DNA from: an uncultured Flavobacteriales bacterium
Lineage (GTDB): Bacteria; Bacteroidota; Bacteroidia; Flavobacteriales_D; Sanyastnellaceae
Length of the DNA stretch: 7,631 bases
Assembly (NCBI GenBank): GCA_937890245.1
Contig: CALACF010000077.1
Span: forward strand, 1 to 7,631
Direction: 5' to 3'
Every line of letters begins with the position of its first letter. Positions within the stretch are counted from its first letter, which is position 1. The position numbers were made by a program, and so were the translations under genes. Below are positions 1-5,542 of the stretch, in pieces. The notes under the pieces were generated by a model that worked only from the letters and a program-made list of their open reading frames with translations, did not search any database and was not told where the DNA came from.

Positions 1-204
1 TTGAGCCGATACCCCTTCGCCAACTGCTTTTTCTGCGGCGGCGCTGGTCCAGAATCAGTCACCGACTTGCGCTTTGCAAACGAAGACCACCGGGCTTACA
101 AAACCGACGAGCGGATGACCTTTCACGGCAGCCTGCGCTTGAACGCGGACGACATTATGCAGATGAACTACATCTTGGATGACGCCGTCGAGCACCCGCT
201 CTGA
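1..204 (+). CDS. C-terminal part of a CFFCGGAGPES (DUF3299-like) conserved protein, cut by left window edge
   Basis: The reading frame is open from the first base to a TGA at 202-204, giving 67 visible residues. The TTG at position 1 is more likely an internal leucine than a start, because the visible part matches only the C-terminal half of the family as I remember it. The clear signature is YPFANCFFCGGAGPESV near visible residues 4-20, with two cysteines in CFFC and a glycine-rich turn. A strand-rich stretch follows, ending in SLRLNADDIMQMNYILDDA. Small Bacteroidota proteins with this motif, often exported, resemble DUF3299 and have no established function that I know of. The CxxC could bind a metal or be redox active, but that is inference. 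The gene converges on trhO: the stop codons are 7 bp apart and no separate terminator is visible. The N-terminus, and so any signal peptide, lies outside the window. Confidence 0.7.
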   Translation: MSRYPFANCFFCGGAGPESVTDLRFANEDHRAYKTDERMTFHGSLRLNADDIMQMNYILDDAVEHPL

Positions 205-211
205 CAACAGT

Positions 212-1291
212 TTAGCAGTCGCCGGCCCCGGAAGCGTCAGCGCGCCGGTCCTTCGGAAAATGTCGGCCCGCCGAACGCTTCCCCTTCCTAAGCTCAGCCT
301 GTTCCTCCTCGGGCAATCCGATCACGGCCTTGCACGCGTCCCCACAGCAGCCCGCGTACTTTTCTACGCAACCTGGGCATTGCAGCATCAGCACGTTGCA
401 CATGGCATTGGCACAATTCGCGTGGGCATCACACGCCGTGCCACATAGATGACAATTCGACAATACGTCATCGCTCACGCGCTCGGCCAAGCGCTCGTCA
501 AAGACAAAATTCACCCCCAGGTACTTGTTGCGGGCGCCGTCCTCCTTCACCTGCCGGACATATTCAATGATCCCACCCTCCAATTGATGGACGTTGGGGA
601 AGCCGCGGTGCTTGAACCACGCGCTCGCCTTCTCGCATCGGATGCCGCCCGTGCAATACATCACGATCGGGCGGTCGACTTCGGTTCCGTCCATGTCGCG
701 CAGCATGTCCTCAACCATGTCCACTTCCTCACGAAAGTTCTCGACGTCAGGACAGATGGCCCCCTCGAAATGCCCCACCTCACTTTCGTAGTGATTGCGC
801 ATATCTATCAGGATACAGTCCTTGCGATCGGTCAGCTCATTGAACTCCTCGGCCTTCAAATGCCGCCCACAATCGGTCACATCGAACGTTTCGTCGGTCA
901 AGCCGTCGGCCAAAATCTTGCCGCGCACTTTGACGATGAGCTTCAAAAAGGCCCGGTCGTCCGATTCCACCGCTACATTCAATCGCACACCATCGAGAAA
1001 ATCAATCGCATATAGACCTTCCACAAACGCATCCCAATGCGGAGCGGGTACGGAAAGCTGCGCATTGATACCCTCTGCAGCCACATAGGTCCGCCCCAAA
1101 ATGCCAAGCGCCATCCACGAAGCGAAGAGCTGATCGCGAAATGCTTGGGGGTCCTCGAGATGGGCGTACTGATAGAACGAAACCGTGGTACGCTCAAAAC
1201 CTTCGGCGTCCAAGCGCTTGGCAAGTTCGTGCTTGTCAGCCGTGTTGTACAACTTGGGAGGCTTCGGCGGGCGGGGCTTGGGAGCGGACAT
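212..1291 (-). CDS. trhO: tRNA uridine(34) hydroxylase TrhO (UPF0176, rhodanese-related sulfurtransferase family)
   Basis: This is a 359-residue protein close in length to E. coli TrhO (YceA, about 350). The family installs 5-hydroxyuridine at wobble position 34 of certain tRNAs, using prephenate metabolism rather than oxygen. An N-terminal ferredoxin-like domain (about 30-130) contains VSFYQYAHLEDP and AAEGINAQLSVP. The rhodanese domain (about 145-245) contains LIDMRNHYESEVGHF and the active loop YCTGGIRCEKASAW, with the catalytic-type cysteine at 213 and a second at 219. A cysteine-rich C-terminal region (280-320) has ten cysteines in CxxC-like pairs, likely a metal site as in homologues. 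The frame is open up to 1663, but homology begins near residue 30 and the ATG at 1291 is the best start. It gives a short proline/lysine-rich leader, MSAPKPRPPKPPK. An upstream in-frame ATG at 1345 would add 18 residues but lies above the predicted promoter. The gene is alone in its transcript, diverging from the 71-residue gene at 1427. Confidence 0.93.
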   Translation of the reverse strand: MSAPKPRPPKPPKLYNTADKHELAKRLDAEGFERTTVSFYQYAHLEDPQAFRDQLFASWMALGILGRTYVAAEGINAQLSVPAPHWDAFVEGLYAIDFLDGVRLNVAVESDDRAFLKLIVKVRGKILADGLTDETFDVTDCGRHLKAEEFNELTDRKDCILIDMRNHYESEVGHFEGAICPDVENFREEVDMVEDMLRDMDGTEVDRPIVMYCTGGIRCEKASAWFKHRGFPNVHQLEGGIIEYVRQVKEDGARNKYLGVNFVFDERLAERVSDDVLSNCHLCGTACDAHANCANAMCNVLMLQCPGCVEKYAGCCGDACKAVIGLPEEEQAELRKGKRSAGRHFPKDRRADASGAGDC

Positions 1292-1296
1292 GGGTG

Positions 1297-1324
1297 CAAA
1301 ATTACGAACACACACAATGCCAAA
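1297..1324 (-). promoter_or_regulatory. Putative Bacteroidota-type promoter for trhO
   Basis: On the minus strand, TAATTTTG (1304-1297) is an exact match to the Bacteroidota -7 element TAnnTTTG. A TTTG lies upstream at 1324-1321, where the -33 element belongs. The spacer between them is 16 bp, slightly shorter than the usual range, so the -33 assignment is weaker than the -7. The -7 element ends only 5 bases before the trhO ATG, which would place the transcription start at or next to the start codon. The rest of the 135-bp divergent spacer (1292-1426) shows no riboswitch or other structured element that I can recognise. For the plus-strand gene only a poor partial match, around TTATCTTG (1401-1408), is visible. 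Confidence 0.45.
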
Positions 1325-1426
1325 CGCTGATCTCCGTTGCGTCATCGGAACATCGTGGATAAATCCTTGACCAGGCCCTTCAATTCTCTGTACACGTCTA
1401 TTATCTTGAACCCGAAAATCGCATTC

Positions 1427-1642
1427 ATGGCACAAAGCATGCTCAACTACTACAAGCGGATCCTGGCAAAGGTGAGCTTCGACTCCACACTCTTCACCAA
1501 GGAATTGAAGAAGAGCATTCAGCGCTTGGAAGCTGTCGATCTCGAAGCCCTCTACGATTGGTGTATCGTCCAATTCGGAAGCCGCTATGGCGAAATCATC
1601 CAGAGTGCATTCCAGTCCCGCGGCCTCAAGCTCGCGATCTAA
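1427..1642 (+). CDS. Small conserved helical protein of unknown function (71 aa)
   Basis: The ATG at 1427 opens a 71-residue frame ending in TAA at 1640-1642; a second ATG at 1439 would begin MLNYYKRILAKVSF and is an equally possible start. The protein looks entirely helical: MLNYYKRILAKVSFDSTLF, then KELKKSIQRLEAVDLEALYDWC, then a tail with FGSRYGEII. It has no signal peptide, membrane helix or catalytic motif. Similar short proteins with a YYKxILxKVSFD opening and a K-E-L-x-K-x-[IL] helix occur in Bacteroidota as I recall, with no known function. Support for a real gene is this pattern, the sensible composition (amphipathic, with Y/W/F core positions), the lack of a competing gene opposite it once trhO starts at 1291, and a terminator-like hairpin downstream at 1734-1763. 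It diverges from trhO and converges on queG with a 31-bp gap. A minus-strand extension of trhO across it (to 1663) is the rejected alternative. Confidence 0.72.
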   Translation: MAQSMLNYYKRILAKVSFDSTLFTKELKKSIQRLEAVDLEALYDWCIVQFGSRYGEIIQSAFQSRGLKLAI

Positions 1643-1673
1643 TCCATCGCACACCCTGGTCAAAGCAACCGAC

Positions 1674-2645
1674 TCACCTCCCTCCCTTAAGACGCTCGCG
1701 CTCGATGTGTGCGATGTTTCTCTTCAAGCCCTCAAAGCCCGTTCGCCTGATCGGGCTTTTTTTGAATAAGGCCTCAAACGTATCGGACGTCAAGTCCACC
1801 CAGTCTGCGCGCGTCATGGCCAGCAAATCCGGAGACGCCAAAAATGCGGGCTCGGCATGGGGCTGCGCATGGCGGTTCCAAGGGCACACCTCTTGGCATA
1901 TATCACAACCAAACATCCAATCCTCGAATGCCCCAGCGACCGGCTCGGGCAGGTCGCCCCGCAACTCGATGGTGTAATAACTGATGCATCGGCTGCCGTC
2001 TACGCTGTACGGCTGGATGATGGCGCCCGTCGGACACGCATCGATGCAACGCGTGCATGTTCCACAGTGATCCATCGCCGCGCCCACGCTTGCGGGCAAC
2101 TCGATGTCGATGAGAATCTCCCCCAAGAAAAAATACGAGCCCGCACCCTTGGTCAGCAGCAGGCTGTTTTTTCCGATCCAGCCCAATCCCCCACGCGATG
2201 CCCAAACCCGCTCCATCACAGGCGCCGAGTCGACAAATACCCTCCCTGCGATATCGCCCCAGTCGGCCCGCATCCATTTGAGCAGCTCCTTGAGTTTACG
2301 CTTGACCACAAAGTGATAGTCCTCGCCCAAGGCGTACGACGATATCTTCAAGTTGGTGTCTTCATCACTGCGGCCGACGGGATCTGGCGTGTGATAATTG
2401 TACAGCAAACTGAGCACGGTCTTTGTGCCTGGGAGCAACAGTCGGGGGTCGAGCCGCTTTTCAAAGTGGCCCTCCATGTAGCCCATTTCGCCGTGCCGGC
2501 CCTCAGCCAGCCAAGCCTCCAGACGAGGCGCTTCTTCATCGAGTCGATCGGCGCGCGAGACGCCCACCGCTTCAAATCCCAGCTCAGCGGCCCAGGCCTG
2601 CAGCTGTGCAAGGCGGTCGCCTGCAATTACAGCAGTCCGGCCCAT
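1674..2645 (-). CDS. queG: Epoxyqueuosine reductase QueG
   Basis: QueG carries out the last step of queuosine synthesis, reducing epoxyqueuosine to queuosine at wobble position 34 of GUN-anticodon tRNAs, with cobalamin and two 4Fe-4S clusters in the cytoplasm. The 323-residue product is shorter than the E. coli enzyme (379), typical of forms without the C-terminal HEAT-like extension. Visible motifs in order: VDSAPVMER (138-146) with the conserved acidic D139, RGGLGWIGKN (151-160), the ferredoxin-type cluster CGTCTRCIDACPTGAI with cysteines 194, 197, 200 and 204, RCISYYTIE with C220, and CDICQEVCPWN with cysteines 247, 250 and 254. All eight cluster cysteines are present. A late FKKSPIRRTGFEGLKRN motif is also family-typical. 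The start is the ATG at 2645, one base after the ruvB stop; a TTG at 2657 would add four residues and overlap ruvB. Translation is probably coupled to ruvB. Confidence 0.95.
   Translation of the reverse strand: MGRTAVIAGDRLAQLQAWAAELGFEAVGVSRADRLDEEAPRLEAWLAEGRHGEMGYMEGHFEKRLDPRLLLPGTKTVLSLLYNYHTPDPVGRSDEDTNLKISSYALGEDYHFVVKRKLKELLKWMRADWGDIAGRVFVDSAPVMERVWASRGGLGWIGKNSLLLTKGAGSYFFLGEILIDIELPASVGAAMDHCGTCTRCIDACPTGAIIQPYSVDGSRCISYYTIELRGDLPEPVAGAFEDWMFGCDICQEVCPWNRHAQPHAEPAFLASPDLLAMTRADWVDLTSDTFEALFKKSPIRRTGFEGLKRNIAHIERERLKGGR
1734..1763 (+). terminator. Intrinsic terminator on the plus strand, inside queG
   Basis: AAAGCCCG (1734-1741) pairs perfectly with CGGGCTTT (1752-1759) across a 10-base loop, and the run of T continues to 1763, giving seven consecutive T from 1757. 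This is the form of a rho-independent terminator for rightward transcription and lies 92 bases after the stop of the small gene at 1427-1642. On the minus strand the same DNA codes for the conserved FKKSPIRRTGF segment of QueG and has an A-run before the hairpin, so it should not terminate queG mRNA. The run of A coding for Phe-Lys-Lys could arise from protein constraint alone, so function is inferred. Confidence 0.6.
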
Positions 2646-2646
2646 A

Positions 2647-3693
2647 TCAGCCGCCAAACAAATCGCGGGAGCGCGGTGCGCGTCCCATGTGGGTGTAAGC
2701 CGCCTCGGTGACCTGGCGCCCCCTGGGCGTGCGAACGATAAGGCCTTGCTGAATCAAGAACGGCTCGTAGACCTCCTCCAAGGTTCCAGCGTTCTCCCCC
2801 ACCGCTGTCGCAATGGTCCCCACCCCAACAGGTCCTCCGCCGAACTTATCGATCATGGTCTCCAGGATCCTGTTGTCCATCTCATCGAGTCCGATGCGGT
2901 CGACATTCAGCGCATCCAAGGCCACGCCCGTAATCATCGAATCAATCGTGCCATCGCCCTTCACTTCGGCAAAGTCACGTACACGGCGTAGCAGCGCGTT
3001 GGCAATCCGGGGCGTGCCCCGCGAGCGACCGGCAATCTCAAGGGCCGCGGCGTACTTCGTGGGAATATTCAAGATGCCCGCACTGCGCTCCACGATTCCT
3101 GTCAAGGTCTCAGCGTCATAGTAGTTGAGCCGCAAGTTGATCCCGAAGCGCGCACGCAATGGCGCCGTCAACAAGCCCGACCGCGTGGTGGCTCCCACCA
3201 AGGTAAACGGGTGCAGCGCGATTTGAACAGTTCGCGCATTGGGTCCAGTGTCCAGCACCAAATCGATTCGATAATCCTCCATCGCCGAGTACAAGTACTC
3301 CTCGATCACAGGGCTGAGCCGATGGATCTCATCAATGAACAGCACGTCATGCGGCTCCAGCCCCGTGAGCAGACCCGCCAAATCGCCTGGCTTGTCGAGC
3401 ACGGGCCCAGACGTCGTCTTAATTCCCACACCGAGCTCTGAGGCTATGATATAAGCCAGGGTCGTCTTGCCCAAGCCCGGAGGCCCGTGCAGGAGCACGT
3501 GGTCCAAGGCTTCAGAGCGGCCCTCTGCAGCCCGGACAAAGACTTCGAGATTGGCCATCGCCGCGCGTTGGCCCGCGAAGTCGTCAAAGCGCACAGGCCG
3601 CAACGCCCGGTCAAATTCGGCCTCACCTGAATTTTCTCCTGGCTCTTCGCCAGGAAGTTCAGCCGCAGAATGCAAATCAAACTCGTCTTCCAT
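2647..3693 (-). CDS. ruvB: Holliday junction branch migration ATPase RuvB
   Basis: RuvB is the hexameric AAA+ motor that, with RuvA, drives branch migration of Holliday junctions during recombinational repair. The 348-residue product fits the family length (E. coli 336). Motifs: Walker A GPPGLGKT (70-77), the TTSGPVL segment (93-99), Walker B LFIDEIHR (118-125), sensor 1 GATTR (167-171), LRARFG (179-184) with the likely arginine-finger region, sensor 2 RGTPRIANALLRRVRDFAEVK (225-245), and a C-terminal winged-helix domain with DKFGGGPVG and EPFLIQQGLIVRTPRGR. The N-terminal 27 residues form an acidic, low-complexity extension (several Glu/Asp, PGEEPGE) before the conserved RPxxFDDFxGQ. The ATG at 3693 is the only reasonable start. 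It follows coxA by 74 bp containing two hairpins, so it is probably transcribed at least partly on its own. It ends one base before queG. Confidence 0.97.
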   Translation of the reverse strand: MEDEFDLHSAAELPGEEPGENSGEAEFDRALRPVRFDDFAGQRAAMANLEVFVRAAEGRSEALDHVLLHGPPGLGKTTLAYIIASELGVGIKTTSGPVLDKPGDLAGLLTGLEPHDVLFIDEIHRLSPVIEEYLYSAMEDYRIDLVLDTGPNARTVQIALHPFTLVGATTRSGLLTAPLRARFGINLRLNYYDAETLTGIVERSAGILNIPTKYAAALEIAGRSRGTPRIANALLRRVRDFAEVKGDGTIDSMITGVALDALNVDRIGLDEMDNRILETMIDKFGGGPVGVGTIATAVGENAGTLEEVYEPFLIQQGLIVRTPRGRQVTEAAYTHMGRAPRSRDLFGG

Positions 3694-3710
3694 TACTTCG
3701 GCAATCTAGC

Positions 3711-3742
3711 AAACGACAACGGGCGACCCTGAGGCCGCCCGT
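3711..3742 (-). terminator. Hairpin terminator candidate after coxA
   Basis: In the minus-strand RNA, ACGGGCGGCC pairs over all ten positions with GGTCGCCCGT around a UCAG loop, using one G-U wobble. In the plus-strand RNA the same position is an A-C mismatch, which points to a function in the leftward transcript. The following tract is only moderately U-rich (UGUCGUUU), so termination may be partial, with read-through into ruvB. Confidence 0.5.
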
Positions 3743-3745
3743 CGA

Positions 3746-3761
3746 ACATTTCAAGAAATGT
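3746..3761 (-). repeat. 16-bp inverted repeat just after the coxA stop codon
   Basis: ACATTTCAAGAAATGT has 7-base arms that are perfect inverted repeats around a 2-base centre. As minus-strand RNA it would form a six-pair A/U-rich stem, ACAUUU with AAAUGU, closed by a CUUG tetraloop, starting 6 bases after the coxA stop. It could be an mRNA 3'-end stabilising hairpin preceding the larger hairpin at 3719-3742, or a DNA palindrome bound by a regulator. Confidence 0.45.
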
Positions 3762-3767
3762 ATAAGA

Positions 3768-5519
3768 TCAGTGTTCTGTCTCGCCATCCTTCAGCGGAAC
3801 ATTCTGTGGAACGAAGTCCACATCGTGCTCTGGATTGCTGTAATCGTAAGGCCAGCGGTACACTTCCGGCAAGGCTCCGGGCCAGTTGCCGTGGATACGC
3901 TCAACCGGCGTTGTCCATTCCAACGTTGTGCCCTTCCAAGGGTTCTGCACAGCGGGCTGGCCGCGGAAGATGCTCCGGAAGAAGTTGAACACGAAGATCA
4001 ATTGGCCTGTCGAGCCGATGATCGCAAAAATAGAAATCACGACATTCAAATCGGTTACCCCGTCCAAGTATGTGAACGCCGAATTTTCGTAGTAACGTCG
4101 TGGGGCCCCTGCCAATCCAACAAAGTGCATCGGAAAGAAAACGCCATAGCCGCAAACAAATGTCACCCAGAAGTGAGCATAGCCGAGCTTCGTATTCATC
4201 ATCCGACCGAACATCTTCGGGAACCAATGGTACACGCCAGCAAACATGCCGAAAATCGCAGACAGTCCCATGACGATGTGGAAGTGAGCCACGACGAAAT
4301 ACGTGTCATGCACCTGGACGTCCAAGGCCGAGTCGGCCAGGATGATCCCAGTCAAACCGCCAGTAACAAACGTTGAAACCAGACCGATTGAGAAAATCAT
4401 AGCCGGCGTGAAGCGAAGGTTTCCCTTCCAAAGCGTCGTTATATAGTTGAATGCCTTCACCGCTGAAGGGATGGCGATCAACAGCGTCGTGAACACGAAC
4501 ACGGATCCCAGGAACGGGTTCATGCCTGTGATGTACATGTGGTGCGCCCACACGATGAACGACAAGAAGCCGATGGCGATGATTGAACCCACCATTGCCC
4601 GGTATCCAAAGATGGGCTTGCGGGCATTGGTCGAAATAATCTCCGAGGAGATGCCCAATGCTGGCAGCAACACGATATACACCTCCGGGTGGCCCAAGAA
4701 CCAGAAGAGGTGCTGGAACAGGATGGGAGATCCACCGGTCACGTCCAAGGCCTCTCCGGCGATGAATATGTCGCTCAAGTAGAAAGCCGTACCCATCGAA
4801 CGGTCCATGATCATCAGCACCACAGCCGACACCAACACTGGAAAGCTCAGCACGCCCAAGATGGCCGTAACCAAGAACGCCCACATCGTCAGCGGCAAGC
4901 GCAGCATCTTCATGCCCTTGGTCCGCAAGTTCATGATGGTCACGATGTAGTTCAGTGATCCGAGCAAGGAGCTCACAACGAACAAGGTCATCGCGATCAG
5001 CCAAAGCGTCATGCCCAAGCCTGAGCCAGGCATCGCCTGAGGCAAAGCGCTCAGCGGCGGGTAAATTGTCCATCCACCAGAAGCCGCACCGCCTTCGATG
5101 AACAACGAGAACACCATGATGACGCTTGAAGTCAAGAAGAACCAGTAGCTCAACATGTTCAGGAAGCCCGAAGCCATATCACGCGCACCAATCTGTAGTG
5201 GAATCAATAGGTTGGAGAACGTGCCCGACAAACCGCCGGTCAGCACGAAGAACACCATGATGGTTCCGTGGATGGTTACAATAGAGAGGTAGCCATTGCG
5301 ATCGAGGACACCGCCCTCGCCCCATTTACCCATGAAGGCATCAATGATGCCGAAGGACTCCCCGGGCCAGCCGATTTGCAGCCGGAAAAAGACCGACAAC
5401 ATCACGGCGATCATGCCCATAAAAATAGCAGTGATCAAGAACTGCTTCGAGATCATCTTGTGATCCTGGGAGAATACATACTTCGAAATGAAGCTCTCCT
5501 TGTGGTGTGCGTTTGCCAT
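3768..5519 (-). CDS. coxA: Cytochrome c oxidase subunit I (A1-type haem-copper oxidase)
   Basis: This is the catalytic subunit that reduces oxygen to water and pumps protons across the inner membrane. It has 583 residues with about twelve membrane helices, normal for Bacteroidota. Visible ligands: H84 (TIHGTIM) and H414 for the low-spin haem, H412 for the oxygen-site haem (HDTYFVVAHFHIV), and CuB ligands H277, H326 and H327. Y281 in GHPEVY is the tyrosine expected to be cross-linked to H277. E279 in the same motif marks an A1-type D-channel; D114 fits the channel entrance and N121 a channel asparagine. K355 (PSAVKAFNY) fits the K-channel lysine. The hydrophilic C-terminus contains GNWPGALPEVYRWPYDYSNPEHDVDFVPQN, a segment I associate with Bacteroidota CoxA. 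The ATG at 5519 lies 23 bp after the coxB stop, so the two are cotranscribed. The neighbouring ACIII gene suggests electrons arrive from ACIII through a cytochrome c. Confidence 0.97.
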   Translation of the reverse strand: MANAHHKESFISKYVFSQDHKMISKQFLITAIFMGMIAVMLSVFFRLQIGWPGESFGIIDAFMGKWGEGGVLDRNGYLSIVTIHGTIMVFFVLTGGLSGTFSNLLIPLQIGARDMASGFLNMLSYWFFLTSSVIMVFSLFIEGGAASGGWTIYPPLSALPQAMPGSGLGMTLWLIAMTLFVVSSLLGSLNYIVTIMNLRTKGMKMLRLPLTMWAFLVTAILGVLSFPVLVSAVVLMIMDRSMGTAFYLSDIFIAGEALDVTGGSPILFQHLFWFLGHPEVYIVLLPALGISSEIISTNARKPIFGYRAMVGSIIAIGFLSFIVWAHHMYITGMNPFLGSVFVFTTLLIAIPSAVKAFNYITTLWKGNLRFTPAMIFSIGLVSTFVTGGLTGIILADSALDVQVHDTYFVVAHFHIVMGLSAIFGMFAGVYHWFPKMFGRMMNTKLGYAHFWVTFVCGYGVFFPMHFVGLAGAPRRYYENSAFTYLDGVTDLNVVISIFAIIGSTGQLIFVFNFFRSIFRGQPAVQNPWKGTTLEWTTPVERIHGNWPGALPEVYRWPYDYSNPEHDVDFVPQNVPLKDGETEH

Positions 5520-5542
5520 GTGGATGCGTTTCGCTCGTTCGA

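Noticed and set aside
205..260. Terminator between the left-edge gene and trhO
   Set aside because: The short GC-rich palindromic bits here are inside the trhO coding end, with no clean stem or T-run.
449..1015. 188-codon plus-strand frame
   Set aside because: It is antisense to trhO and has no recognisable motif; the opposite strand is a clear TrhO.
1367..1408. Promoter for the 71-residue gene (TTGACC and TATTAT/TTATCTTG)
   Set aside because: The spacing between TTGACC and TATTAT is 26 bp, and the -7-like sequence matches TAnnTTTG poorly, so I do not annotate it.
1292..1663. Extension of the trhO frame upstream, adding 124 residues
   Set aside because: The added sequence shows no family similarity, overlaps the better-supported 71-residue gene on the other strand, and crosses the TAATTTTG promoter element. 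TrhO homology fits a start at 1291.
2646..2657. TTG start for queG at 2657
   Set aside because: It would overlap ruvB and add four unconserved residues; the ATG at 2645 directly after the ruvB stop is simpler.
1857..2711. 284-codon open frame on the plus strand
   Set aside because: It lies opposite queG and the end of ruvB, whose products have all family motifs. The translation is His/Arg/Ala-rich without domain features, as expected for an antisense shadow.
4306..5073. 255-codon alternative frame on the minus strand
   Set aside because: It lies wholly inside coxA in another frame. The product is soluble and low in pattern, while the coxA frame has every haem and copper ligand.
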